In this document: positions 43,001-57,388 of the stretch, in pieces
Position numbering within the stretch: position 1 is the first letter of the stretch
How the letters are laid out: every line of letters begins with the position of its first letter
Assembly (NCBI RefSeq): GCF_900091595.1
Contig: NZ_FMCW01000016.1
Location: 113,393 to 177,392 of the forward strand
Origin: Micromonospora haikouensis
GTDB taxonomy: Bacteria > Actinomycetota > Actinomycetes > Mycobacteriales > Micromonosporaceae
Length of the DNA stretch: 64,000 nucleotides
Direction: 5' to 3'
The notes under the pieces: model-generated
What the model saw: the letters and a program-made list of their open reading frames with translations, nothing else
Told to the model about the DNA's origin: nothing
Databases searched by the model: none
Position numbers and translations under genes: made by a program

Positions 43001-45565
43001 GCGCGGGAGGACTTCGACGCGCTGGTCGCCGCCCTCGGCGACGACCTGCCGGCGCGGCTGGTGCACGCCTTCGCCCTCGACGGCGAGCCCACCGGCACCG
43101 ACATCGCCGCCACCCTCGCCGCCCAGGACCGGGGCTTCTTCAGCGCCCTGCACCTGGTGCAGGCCCTCGCCGGGGCCGGCCGCACCGGCGACGAGCGCCC
43201 GCTGGCCCTGGACCTGGTGACCGCCGGCATCGGCGACGTGACCGGCGCGGACCTGACCCGCCCCGAGCACGCCACCCTCGCCGGCCTGGCCCGCGTGCTG
43301 CCGGTCGAGCTGCCCGGGCTGACGGTGCGGCTGCTCGACGCCGACCCCGCCGCGCCCGGCGCGGACGCTCTGGTCGCCGAGCTGCGCCGCCCGGTCGACC
43401 CGGCGCACCCGGAGGTGGCGCTGCGCGGGTCCCGCCGCTGGGTCACCGGCTACGAGCAGGTGACGGTCGACGCCGAGGCCGAGCCGGGCGCGCTGCGCGA
43501 CGGCGGCCGGTACGTCATCACCGGCGGCCTCGGCGGCATCGGCATCACCCTCGCCGAGGACTTCGCCGCCCGCGCGAAGGCGAAGCTGGTGCTGCTGACC
43601 CGCTCGGGCCTGCCGCCGCGCGATCGGTGGGACGACCACCTCGCCGTGCACGGCGCGGACGACCGGGCGGGCCGGGCCATCGCCGCGATCCGCCGGATGG
43701 AGGCCGCCGGCGCGTCGGTGCTGATCCTCGCCGCCGACGTCACCGACCCGGCCGACCTGCGCCGGGTGCGGGCCGCCGCCGAGGCCGAGTTCGGCGGGAT
43801 CGACGGGATCGTGCACGCCGCCGGCCTGCCCGGCGGCGGCATGGCCGAGGTGAAGGACCGCGCCGAGGCCGACCGGGTGCTCGCCCCGAAGCTCGCCGGC
43901 ACCCTCGCCCTGGCCCAGGTCTTCGGCGACCTGCCGCTGGACTTCGTGGTGCTCTGCTCCTCGATCACCGCCGTGATCGGCGGCTTCGGCCAGGTCGACT
44001 ACTGCGCGGCCAACAACTTCCTCGACGCGCACGCCCGCGCCGGCGCCGGCTGGGCCGCGCCGGTGGTGTCGCAGAACTGGGGCGGCTGGGCCGAGGTCGG
44101 CATGGCGGCGGAGAGCACCGCGCCGGCCGGCTTCCGGGCGGTGACCCGGGACACCGTCACCGCCACGGTCGACCACCCGGTGCTCACCACGCGGGTGACC
44201 GGCCCGGAGGGCACGGTGCTGCACGGGCTGGTCTCCGCCGCGACCCACTGGCTGCTCGACGAGCACCGCATCGGCGGGGTGCCGGTGGTGCCGGGCACCG
44301 CCCACCTGGAGTCGGTGCGCGCCGCCGTGGCCGCCGCCGTCGCGGCCCCCGGCCCCGACGCGGCGGTGGAGCTGCGCGACGTGGTGTTCCTGGAGCCGTT
44401 CTCGGTGCCCGACGGCACGATCGCCCAGTACCGGGTGGCGCTCACCGCCGCCGAGGACGGTGCCACGGAGTTCGTGGTGCAGAGCCTCGCCGCCGGGGTG
44501 CTGCGCACCCACGTGCGCGGCGCGGCCGGCTGGACCACCGAGCCCGCCCCGGCGGCGGTCGACGTGGCGGCGGTGGCCGCCCGGTCCCGCCGGGTCGACG
44601 ACGACGCGTCGTTCGGCCGGGGCCGCACCAGCATGCTCACCTTCGGGCCGCGCTGGCGGTCGCTGACCGCGCACCACCTCGCCGACGGCGAGGAGCTGGC
44701 GTTGGTGGAGGCGCCCGCCGAGGCCGCCGCCGACCTCGGCGCGTGGGGCCTGCACCCGGCCCTGCTGGACGTGGCCACCGCGTTCGGCCGGGGCCAGGGC
44801 TCCGGCACCTACCTGCCGCTGTCGTACGGGCGGATCGTGGTGCGCGGGCCGCTGCCCGCACGGTTCCACAGCCACCTGCGCCACCGCGCCGGCGGCACCG
44901 ACGAGGTCGTCTCCGCCGACCTGACCCTCACCGCCCCCGACGGGCGGGAACTGGTCTCGATCAGCGACTTCGTGCTGCGCCGGGTGGACGCGTCGGCGGT
45001 CACCGGCGGGCTCGCCGCCGACGGCACGCCCGCCGACGCCGACGGCCCGGCGGCGGGTGCGCCCAGCGAGGACATCCGACCGGTCGACGGCGCGGAGGCG
45101 TTCCGCCGCAGCCTCACCGCCGGCCTCGGCGCCCAGGTGGTGATCACCACCCGGTCGGTGGCCGACATCCGGGCCCGCGCCGCCCGGGTCACCACCGGGA
45201 GCCTGGAGTCGGAGGCCGACCCGGCGGTGTCGGCCGCCACTGTGGAGGCCGGCGCGTCGGCCGCGCCGCGCACCGAGCTGGAGGCCACCATCGCCCAGGT
45301 GTGGCGCGACGGCCTCGGCGTGCCGGTCGTCGGCGTGGACGACGACTTCTTCGCCCTCGGCGGCAACTCCCTCGTCGCGGTGCAGCTCATCGCGTCGATG
45401 CGCAAGGCGACCGGGGTGCGGCTGCCGATGCGCAGCCTCTTCGAGACGCCCACCGTCGCCGGGCTCGCCGCCCGCATCGAGGAGCTGCGCGCCGAGGCGT
45501 CCGCCGCCGACGAGCCCCCGGCCCCGGCCCCGACCACGAGCATCCCGCGGTTGCCCCGCGCGTGA
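40049..45565 (+). CDS. Type I PKS module KS-AT-KR-DH-ACP
   Basis: A protein of 1838 residues. The KS has Cys194 (TACSTSL), His328 (EAHGTGT) and His368 (NIGHLS). The AT has Ser639 (GHSIGE) and HAFH at 736-739, the malonyl-CoA signature, followed by LPTYPFERRRYW. A KR follows with an NADPH loop TGGLGGIG near 1156 and Tyr1318 (DYCAANNF). After it, not before, comes a DH domain with HRIGGVPVVP (His1406) and Asp1574 (HPALLDVATAF). The ACP serine is at 1774 (LGGNSLVA). It would add one malonate-derived unit and reduce it to a beta-hydroxy or alpha,beta-unsaturated acyl chain. The KR-DH order is reversed from the common DH-KR. ATG overlaps the upstream stop (ATGA). Confidence 0.92.
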   Translation: MKDDLMDNAIDTDHPADDGIEPIAIVGLAARLPGAADVHEFWRNLVDGVESVTELTREEQIARGVPPEEVDDPGWVSRAPLVDGYDEFDAGLFGMTAREAEVTDPQHRLFLETCYTALQDAGYDPARYDGAVGVYAGTGAASYLNRNVLRNKKVGGNPHSAVSIATSNSPNYVATNVSYRLDLRGPSLTVHTACSTSLVAFHLACEALRNGECDMALAGGVNIELPQAGYLGMDGFTSPDGRCRPFDAAANGTVWGSGVGVTLLKRLSDAIADGDHIRAVVLGNAINNDGAGKVGFTAPSVDGQTEAVAQAVGMAGIDPRTISYVEAHGTGTAMGDPIEVAALSAVYTKDTDDRGWCGIGSVKSNIGHLSQPSGIVSVIKTVLAMEHGLIPPTINYETPNPAIEFADTPFYVANTLTKWDTDGAPRRAGVSSFGIGGTNAHVVLEEAPAAHPGDRRVRPAQLLHVSAKTATALDAAVDRLAEHLAGNPDGGAAHLADVAHTLRVGRQQYAHRLAVAATDLPDAVAALRNPRRATRGVTDGPAPKVGFLFSGQGSQFVGMGAQLYAEEPAYAAVVDECAELLRAELGLDIRELILDRHPEAAELLAQTRYTQPALFVVEYALAVTWQRFGVRPAAMVGHSIGEYVAATVAGVLDLPDALRVVAARGRLMQSLPAGSMLAVPLDESVVAGLLPEGVSIATVNGPGTCVVAGEADAVAAFAETLKTTRKVKSKALRTSHAFHSPMMEPILAEFTALMATVALRAPRVPFVSNVSGTWITDAQATDPAYWAAHLRQPVRFGDAVAALLAEGTWALVECGPGRQLANLARMQVAKGSAQQRALVPLGSLPGPGEPTGDLATLLATAGALWCAGLPVRTGSDPAARRVPLPTYPFERRRYWVDPDPVEAVAAAPAETGPRPLPEWFAVPVWRQAAPAPATAPPGRCLVLADGPRGAALVAGLRAAGADTLVVRPGDAFAAVDGGFTLRPAAREDFDALVAALGDDLPARLVHAFALDGEPTGTDIAATLAAQDRGFFSALHLVQALAGAGRTGDERPLALDLVTAGIGDVTGADLTRPEHATLAGLARVLPVELPGLTVRLLDADPAAPGADALVAELRRPVDPAHPEVALRGSRRWVTGYEQVTVDAEAEPGALRDGGRYVITGGLGGIGITLAEDFAARAKAKLVLLTRSGLPPRDRWDDHLAVHGADDRAGRAIAAIRRMEAAGASVLILAADVTDPADLRRVRAAAEAEFGGIDGIVHAAGLPGGGMAEVKDRAEADRVLAPKLAGTLALAQVFGDLPLDFVVLCSSITAVIGGFGQVDYCAANNFLDAHARAGAGWAAPVVSQNWGGWAEVGMAAESTAPAGFRAVTRDTVTATVDHPVLTTRVTGPEGTVLHGLVSAATHWLLDEHRIGGVPVVPGTAHLESVRAAVAAAVAAPGPDAAVELRDVVFLEPFSVPDGTIAQYRVALTAAEDGATEFVVQSLAAGVLRTHVRGAAGWTTEPAPAAVDVAAVAARSRRVDDDASFGRGRTSMLTFGPRWRSLTAHHLADGEELALVEAPAEAAADLGAWGLHPALLDVATAFGRGQGSGTYLPLSYGRIVVRGPLPARFHSHLRHRAGGTDEVVSADLTLTAPDGRELVSISDFVLRRVDASAVTGGLAADGTPADADGPAAGAPSEDIRPVDGAEAFRRSLTAGLGAQVVITTRSVADIRARAARVTTGSLESEADPAVSAATVEAGASAAPRTELEATIAQVWRDGLGVPVVGVDDDFFALGGNSLVAVQLIASMRKATGVRLPMRSLFETPTVAGLAARIEELRAEASAADEPPAPAPTTSIPRLPRA

Positions 45566-45621
45566 GCACCAAGGAAGCACCCAGGGTTCGTGGCTTCGAG
45601 CAAGCAAGGGAGTACAGAGCA

Positions 45622-46575
45622 ATGAGCGACACGATCGCCACGCTGCCGGTGGTCGTCGAAAGCGACGGCCGGGCACTGACCGACCTGATCGGCGAGCGCC
45701 GCGCCGAGCTGCGGGCTGCCCTCGTCGACCACGGCGGGCTGCTGTTCCGCGGGTTCGACGTCGGCGGCGTCGACGGCTTCGACGCGGTGGTGCGGGCGCT
45801 GGCCGGGGAGCCGCTGGTCTACACCGAGCGGTCCTCGCCCCGGCACGCCATCAAGGGCCGGGTCTACACCTCGACCGACTACCCGCCGGACGAGGAGATC
45901 TTCCTGCACAACGAGAACTCGTACCAGGCGCGCTGGCCGCTGACGCTGTTCTTCTGGTGCGTCACGCCGCCGGACACCCTCGGCGCGACGCCCCTGGCGG
46001 ACGTGCGCCGGGTCCACGAGCTGATCGACCCGGCCGTGCGGGAGGAGTTCGTGCGCCGCCGGTGGATGCTGGTGCGCAACTTCCACGCCGACTTCGGCAC
46101 CCGCTGGCAGGACGTGTTCAACACCGACGACCGCGCCGAGGTCGAGGCGTACGCGGCGGCGAACCGGATCAGCCTGGAGTGGGTGGGCGCGGACGGGCTG
46201 CGCACCCGCGCCGTGCGCGAGCCGGTGCACTACCGGCCCGGCTCGGACACCCCGCGCTGGTTCAACCACGCCACGTTCTTCCACCTGAGCACCCTGCCGC
46301 AGGAATACCAGGAGGGGCTGCTGGCGATGTTCGGCCCCGACGGGCTGCCGTCGAACACCTACTACGGCGACGGCGGCGAGATCCCCGCCGACGTGCTGGA
46401 CCACCTGCGGGCCGCGTACCGGGCCGCCAGCGTCCGCTTCGACTACCAGCGCGACGACGTGCTGGTGGTCGACAACATGACCGCCGCGCACGCCCGGGAG
46501 CCGTTCACCGGGCCCCGCAAGATCGCCGTCGCGATGGCCGAGCCGCACACCCCCGAGAGCACTGGAGACAACTGA
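45622..46575 (+). CDS. Fe(II)/2-oxoglutarate-dependent hydroxylase, TauD/SyrP/AsnO-like
   Basis: A protein of 317 residues. The iron ligands are His96 and Glu98 in FLHNENSY (HxE type, as in clavaminate synthase-like enzymes) and His290 in NMTAAHAREPFTGPRKIAVA; the downstream arginines would bind 2-oxoglutarate. Such enzymes beta-hydroxylate Asp or Asn, either free (AsnO) or carrier-bound (SyrP). The next NRPS has an Asn-like pocket, so beta-hydroxy-Asn is the best guess. ATG 45622 has AAGGGAG upstream. An in-frame GTG at 45562 overlaps the previous stop, as elsewhere in the operon, and cannot be excluded. Confidence 0.9.
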   Translation: MSDTIATLPVVVESDGRALTDLIGERRAELRAALVDHGGLLFRGFDVGGVDGFDAVVRALAGEPLVYTERSSPRHAIKGRVYTSTDYPPDEEIFLHNENSYQARWPLTLFFWCVTPPDTLGATPLADVRRVHELIDPAVREEFVRRRWMLVRNFHADFGTRWQDVFNTDDRAEVEAYAAANRISLEWVGADGLRTRAVREPVHYRPGSDTPRWFNHATFFHLSTLPQEYQEGLLAMFGPDGLPSNTYYGDGGEIPADVLDHLRAAYRAASVRFDYQRDDVLVVDNMTAAHAREPFTGPRKIAVAMAEPHTPESTGDN

Positions 46576-46763
46576 TGGCCGAAACCCGATTCCTGGTCGT
46601 GCGCAACGACGAGGAGCAGTACTCGATCTGGTCGGCCGACCGGGAGCTCCCCGCGGGCTGGCACGACACCGGCTTCGCCGGCACGCGCTCCGAGTGCCTC
46701 GCCCACATCGACACCGTCTGGACCGACATGCGCCCCCGCTCCGTACGCGAGGCAGCGTCATGA
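46575..46763 (+). CDS. MbtH-like NRPS accessory protein
   Basis: A protein of 62 residues with the complete MbtH signature: NDEEQYSIWSADRELPAGWH, GTRSECLAHIDTVWTDMRPR and S. MbtH proteins bind and activate A domains. It is encoded between the hydroxylase and the Asn-type NRPS and overlaps both (TGATG and ATGA), so that NRPS is its likely main partner. Confidence 0.96.
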   Translation: MAETRFLVVRNDEEQYSIWSADRELPAGWHDTGFAGTRSECLAHIDTVWTDMRPRSVREAAS

Positions 46764-49700
46764 CGCGCGAGTGGACCTTCCCCGCCTCCTTCGCCCAGGA
46801 GCGGGTGTGGCTGGCCAACCAGCTCGACCCCGGCTCGCCGGTCTACAACGTGTCCAACCCGTGGCCCTTCCCGCCCGAGCTGGACGCCGACGCCGTGACC
46901 GAGGTGTTCAACCAGGTCGTCGCCCGGCACGAGGCGCTGCGCACCCACCTGCGCTCCGACGACGGGACGCTGGTGCAGGTGGTCCGCGAGCACGAGCCGG
47001 TCCGCCTGCCGGCCGAGGACCTGTCGGGCCTGCCCGAGGCCGAGCGGCTCGCCCGCTACCACGCGATCCGCGAGGAGCTGGCCCGCACCCCGATCCCGCT
47101 GGACGTCCCGCCGCTGTGGCGGGCCCGGCTGGTCAAGGTCAACGAGGCGTGGTCGGTGCAGTTCGTGGTGCACCACGCCGTCTTCGACGCCCACTCGGCG
47201 GTGCTGTTCACCACCGAGCTGTCCGCGTTCACCACGGCCGCGCTGACCGGCGCGCCCGCCGCCGTGCCCGAGCTGCCCATCCAGTACGCCGACTTCGCCG
47301 CCTGGCAGCGCGACCAGCTCGCCGGCCCGGAACTGGACCGGCAGCTCGACTTCTGGAAGGCGCACCTGGCGGGCGCGCCCGCCGTGACCGGCCTGCCGCT
47401 GGACCGGCCCCGCCCGGCCCAGCTCGGTTTCGCCGGCGACGAGGTCCGCTTCGACCTGCCCGACGGGCTGCTCGACGCCGTCGGCGCGCTCGCCACCGCG
47501 TCGGCGGCCACCCCGTACATGGTGCTGCTGACCGGGTTCGCCGCGCTGCTGTCGCGGGTCTCCGGCGACGACACCGTGGTCGTGGGCGTCTCCACCGCCG
47601 GCCGGGACACCGCCGAGGTGGCCCCGCTGATCGGCATGTTCGTCAACCCGGTGGCGCTGCGCTGCGACCTGACCGGCGACCCCACCGTCGCCGAGCTGCT
47701 CGGCCGGGTCAAGGGCGGCCTGCTCGACGCGATGGAGCACGGGCAGACCCCGTTCCAGAAGATCGTCGAGGCGGTGGCCCCGCAGCGGGACCCGTCCGTG
47801 CAGCCGATCTTCCAGACCGCGCTGAACTTCATCCCCGACTCCGGCCTGGACCCGGTGCCGCTGGGCACCACGAAGGACGACCTGGCCTTCGACGTCACCG
47901 CGGGGGAGAGCCGGCTGGTCTACCGCACCGACCTGTTCGACCGGGCCACCGCCGAGGCGGTCGTCGCCCGCTACGTGCGGCTGCTCGCCGCCGCCGTCGC
48001 CGACCCCGGCCGGCGGGTCAGCGAGCTGCCCCTGCTCGACGACGCCGAGCGGCGGCTGGTCCTCGACGACTGGAACGCCACCGGCCACGCCCGGCCGGCC
48101 GGCACCGTCGTCGACGCGGTGCAGCGGCAGGCCGCCGCCACCCCGCACGCCACCGCGCTGGTCGGCGACGGCGTCGAGCTGACGTACGCCGAGCTGAACG
48201 CCGCCGCGAACCGGCTGGCCCGGCTGCTGGTGGCGCGCGGGGCCGGCCCGGAGACCCGGGTCGCGCTGGCCCTGCCCCGCTCGGCGGACCTGCTGGTGGC
48301 CGTCCTCGCGGTGCTCAAGTCCGGGGCCGCGTACGTGCCGGTCGACACCGGCTACCCGGCGGCCCGGATCGCCTACCTCCTCGACGACGCCGGGCCGGCG
48401 CTGGTGCTCGCCGCCGCCGACACGGCGGCCCTGGTGCCCGGCGACGCGCTGGTGCTCGACCCGGGCACCGCCGACGACCTCGACGCGGCCGACCTGACCG
48501 ACGCCGACCGGGTCGCCCCGCTGCGCCCCGGACACCCCGCGTACGTGCTCTACACCTCCGGCTCCACCGGCCGCCCCAAGGGCGTCGTGGTGGAGCACCG
48601 GGCGGTGGCGGCCTACCTGGCCTGGGCCCGGGACGCCTACCCGGGGCTGGCCGGCACGGCGCTGCTGCACTCGCCGGTGTCGTTCGACCTGACCGTCACC
48701 GGGCTGCTCGGCCCGCTGACCGCCGGCGGCACCGTCCGGCTCGCCGCCATCGACGAGCCGGCCGCCCGCGCGGGCGGGAAGCCGGCGTTCCTGAAGGTCA
48801 CCCCGAGCCACTTGCCGCTGCTCGACGACGCCCTGTCCCCGACGGCGGACCTGGTCATCGGCGGCGAGGCGCTCACCGGCGAACAGCTCGCCGCCTGGCG
48901 GGCCGCCCACCCGGGCGTGGCCGTCACCAACGAGTACGGCCCGACCGAGGCCACCGTCGGCTGCGTCGCCGCCCGCATCGCACCCGGGCAGGAGCTGGCC
49001 GCCGGGCCGGTGCCGATCGGCACGCCCACCTGGAACACCCGGGCGCTGCTGCTCGACGCCGCGCTGCACCCGGTGCCCCCGGGCGTGGCCGGCGAGCTGT
49101 ACGTGGCCGGCGACCAGCTCGCCCGCGGCTACCTGCGCCGCCCCGGCCTGACCGCCGAGCGGTTCCTGCCCTGCCCGTACGGGCCGCCGGGGCAGCGCAT
49201 GTACCGCACCGGCGACCTGGCCCGCTGGCGGGCCGACGGGACGCTGGAGTACCTGGGCCGCCGCGACGACCAGGTGAAGGTGCGCGGCATGCGCATCGAG
49301 CTGGGCGAGGTCGAGTCGGCCCTGCTGGCCCGGCCGGGCGTGCGGGCGGCGGCGGCAGCCGTGCGCGCCGACTCCGGCGAGCCGGCGCTGGTCGGCTACC
49401 TCGTCGGCGACGCCGACCCGGCGACCCTCGCCGCCGACCTGGCCCGGGAGCTGCCCGCGCACCTCGTGCCGACCGCGTTCGTCACGCTCGACGCGCTGCC
49501 GCTGACCCCGAACGGCAAGCTGGACCGGGCCGCGCTGCCCGCCCCGGCCGCCCCGGCGGCGGTCGACGACGCGTACGTCGCCCCGCGCACCGACGCCGAG
49601 GCCCTCGTGGCCGAGGTGTACGCGGACATCCTCGGCGTGGAGAAGGTCGGCGCGGCCGACGACTTCTTCGCCCTCGGCGGCAACTCGCTGCGCGGCATGC

Positions 49701-49878
49701 GGGCGATGGCCCGCATCCGGGCCGAGGTGGACGTGGACCTGCCCATGCGGGCGCTGTTCGGCAGCCCGGTGGTGGCCGACCTGGCCGCCCAGATCGAGAA
49801 GCTGATCGCCGCGGAACTCGACGAGCTCTCCGACGCCGAGGTCGCCGAGCTGCTGGCGACGGAAGAGGGACCCACCGC

Positions 49879-49882
<4 letters not shown>
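46760..49882 (+). CDS. NRPS module C-A-T, predicted asparagine-activating
   Basis: A protein of 1040 residues. The C domain has HHAVFDA at 138-144, where the usual glycine of HHxxxDG is alanine. The A domain has YTSGSTGRPKGVVVEHR near 598, SFDLTVTGLLG, VTPSH, IGGEAL, NEYGPTEATVG and YRTGDLARW. The eye-aligned pocket code is D-L-T-K-I-G-E-V-G, one residue from the published Asn code DLTKLGEVG and distinct from Asp codes that carry H at the seventh position. A carrier lies near 972 (FALGGNSLRGM). The acidic C-terminal helix (LIAAELDELSDAEVAELLAT) is a likely docking element for the next protein. It is preceded by mbtH and the hydroxylase gene. Confidence 0.93.
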
Positions 49883-55380
<5,498 letters not shown>

Positions 55381-55397
55381 CCCGCCCGGGTGGCTGG

Positions 55398-55433
55398 CCG
55401 GGGCCTGCGGCGGGTTATCGCCGCAGGCCCCGG
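55398..55433. terminator. Strong hairpin terminating the biosynthetic operon (bidirectional)
   Basis: CCGGGGCCTGCGGC (55398-55411) is perfectly complementary to GCCGCAGGCCCCGG (55420-55433), a 14-bp stem with an 8-base loop. It lies 18 bases after the last NRPS stop and 8 bases from the end of the convergent serpin-like gene, so it can serve both. Confidence 0.85.
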
Positions 55434-55440
55434 CGTGCGC

Positions 55441-56727
55441 TCAGGCCCCCGGCGGGTCGGCCAGGTCGGCGTCGGCGACGTCGTCGGGCTCGGCGACCCA
55501 GCCGGAGAAGACCGGCACCCCGTGCCACGGGCCGGTGCCGCCGCCGCGCCGGTCGGTGGCGACGGCCACCACCGCGTACGGGTGGCCGAAGCGCAGCTCC
55601 GCGACGCGGGCCACCCCGAGCGGGGGCAGGCTGACCCGAGCGAACATCCCGGTGACGGCCGCCGCGGCGAACCCGTACCGGTCGTAGCGGGCGGCGACCG
55701 CCTGCCGGGCCCGCACGTCGCCCGTGCCGACCAGCGGGGCCAGCACCCGGCCGGCGGCGGCGAACCCGATCCCGGTCAGGTCGTGCTCGTCGCGTGCCGA
55801 CCAGCAGGGCAGCGCCGCCGTGTGCCGCTGCTCCCGGCGGTCGGGGGCGAACGTGCGCACGGCCTCCTCGCGCAGCGTCCACAGCGGAGTGTCGCCCAGC
55901 GGCAGGTCGAACAGCGACCGCCGGCCGGCGGGCTCGTCGGCGTCGGCGTCGGCGGCGATCCGGTACGCGGCGGCGAGCACGTCGGCCGGGGCGACCCCGG
56001 GGGCGGCGGCCACCGAGACCACCGACAGCCCCGCCGAGGCGGTGTCGGTTCCGCCGCCGCCGTGCGCGCCGCCCGCCTCGTGCCCGCCGGTGCCGTCCCC
56101 GGCCGGCTGCGCCGCCGCCACGTGCACGGCGACGTCCCCGGCCTCCGGTGTCGCGGCGATCCAGGCGCGGTGCCCGTGCGCCGGGGTGCGCAGCACCCGG
56201 GTCAGCCGCCCGGCCCACGGGCTGTCCGGGCCGAGCGTCCCGGCCGGGGCGAGGTCGAACGGGGTGGCCCAGGAGATCCGGGTGGCCACGGCCGAGGCCA
56301 GGGCGAGCGTCACCCGGGGGGTGAGCGTCAGCGGGAACCGCTCGACCAGCCCCAGGCTGTGCTCGCGGGCCCACGCGTCGAGGCCGGCCTGGTCCGGCAG
56401 CGGGCCGGTTCCGGTGGCGCGGGGGAGGGCGGCCCGCCAGGCGTCCAGCCCGGCGGTCTCCGTGCCGGGCCGGTGCCAGACGGCCGTCGCCGACGGCACC
56501 AGGGGATGCGGCGCGTCCAGCAGGTCGGCGGCGATCCGGGCGGCCTGGGCCGGTGCGATGCCCAGCACGTCGGCGAGGTCGGCGGCGTCGCGCTCGGGGA
56601 CGGCCGACGCGCACAGGGCGAGCAGCAGCCACGCGCCCAGCGGGGACGCGACGTGGTGCCCGTCGCCGGCCGCGCCGTGCAGCCGGGCGGCGTAGCGGGC
56701 CAGCGGGGCGTGGAGGTTCGTCGTCAT
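55441..56727 (-). CDS. Serpin-like protein
   Basis: A protein of 428 residues. The C-terminal segment AELRFGHPYAVVAVATDR and VPVFSGWVAEP matches the last serpin strands (F-x-x-HPF and the G-R/W-V-x-x-P tail). The N-terminus YAARLHGAAGDGHHVASPLG and AWLLLALCASA resembles the serpin helix A/B region with its SP motif. The reactive-centre loop is not clearly recognisable and there is no secretion signal, so protease inhibition is uncertain. The central part is Gly/Ala/Thr-rich (about residues 205-230). ATG 56727 is the first start in the aligned region. Confidence 0.6.
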   Translation of the reverse strand: MTTNLHAPLARYAARLHGAAGDGHHVASPLGAWLLLALCASAVPERDAADLADVLGIAPAQAARIAADLLDAPHPLVPSATAVWHRPGTETAGLDAWRAALPRATGTGPLPDQAGLDAWAREHSLGLVERFPLTLTPRVTLALASAVATRISWATPFDLAPAGTLGPDSPWAGRLTRVLRTPAHGHRAWIAATPEAGDVAVHVAAAQPAGDGTGGHEAGGAHGGGGTDTASAGLSVVSVAAAPGVAPADVLAAAYRIAADADADEPAGRRSLFDLPLGDTPLWTLREEAVRTFAPDRREQRHTAALPCWSARDEHDLTGIGFAAAGRVLAPLVGTGDVRARQAVAARYDRYGFAAAAVTGMFARVSLPPLGVARVAELRFGHPYAVVAVATDRRGGGTGPWHGVPVFSGWVAEPDDVADADLADPPGA

Positions 56728-56856
56728 GCCCCTACTGTGCCCCGGCGGGTCCCGTTCGCACGGCGGGCGGTCGCGCCGCCCCTCCCGGCGGCCGCGTCGC
56801 CCCCTCCCGCCGCCGTGGGTGGGCGGCGGGCCGGGGGACGGGTTAGGCTGCCCGCC

Positions 56857-57351
56857 GTGGCTGGTCTGTTGAGGAGTGTGGCGTCCCGGCTGGGGCGGGT
56901 GGCCCGCGGCGGGGCCGCGCCGCCGCGTACCCCCGGTCCGATCCCGGCCCAGGTGGCGCGGCGCCGGCAGGTCTCCGCGTTGCAGCGCCGGGAGCTGAGC
57001 TATGCACCGGAGCCCGACGGTCAGGCCGACCCGGGTGAGGTCGTCTGGACGTGGGTCCCCTACGAGGACGACCCCCGGCAGGGCAAGGACCGCCCGGTGC
57101 TGGTGGTCGGGCGGTCCAGCCGGACCCTGTTCGGCCTGATGCTGTCCAGCCAGGGCGAGCGGGACGGTCAGCGGCACTGGTTGGCGTTGGGCCCGGGCAC
57201 CTGGGACCGGGACAACCGGCCCAGCTGGGTGCGGCTCGACCGCGTCCTCACCATGCGGGAGGACAGCATCCGCCGCGAGGGCGCGGTGCTGGACCGGGCG
57301 CGTTTCGACCGGGTCGGCCAGGCCCTCCGCGCCGGCTACGGCTGGCGCTGA
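56857..57351 (+). CDS. PemK/MazF-family endoribonuclease-like protein
   Basis: A protein of 164 residues. A basic leader of about 55 residues is followed by GEVVWTWVPYEDDPRQGKDR and PVLVVGRSS, the PemK/MazF entry strand and loop. WVRLDRVLTMREDSIRREGA corresponds to the strand and helix that carry the catalytic arginine and threonine region. No antitoxin gene is adjacent. The long N-terminus sets it apart from classical toxins of about 110 residues. GTG 56857 is the start; the protein may act in RNA processing rather than as a toxin. Confidence 0.8.
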   Translation: MAGLLRSVASRLGRVARGGAAPPRTPGPIPAQVARRRQVSALQRRELSYAPEPDGQADPGEVVWTWVPYEDDPRQGKDRPVLVVGRSSRTLFGLMLSSQGERDGQRHWLALGPGTWDRDNRPSWVRLDRVLTMREDSIRREGAVLDRARFDRVGQALRAGYGWR

Positions 57352-57388
57352 GCCCCGCCGCCAGGTCGCGGGCGCTCCGGTCCCTGTC

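Noticed and set aside
39443..45676. Very long minus-strand open frame (2077 codons) and similar giant antisense frames across the cluster
   Set aside because: They lie opposite well-conserved NRPS/PKS domains, have low-complexity Arg/Gly/Pro/Gln/Val composition and show no motifs. They are GC-bias shadows.
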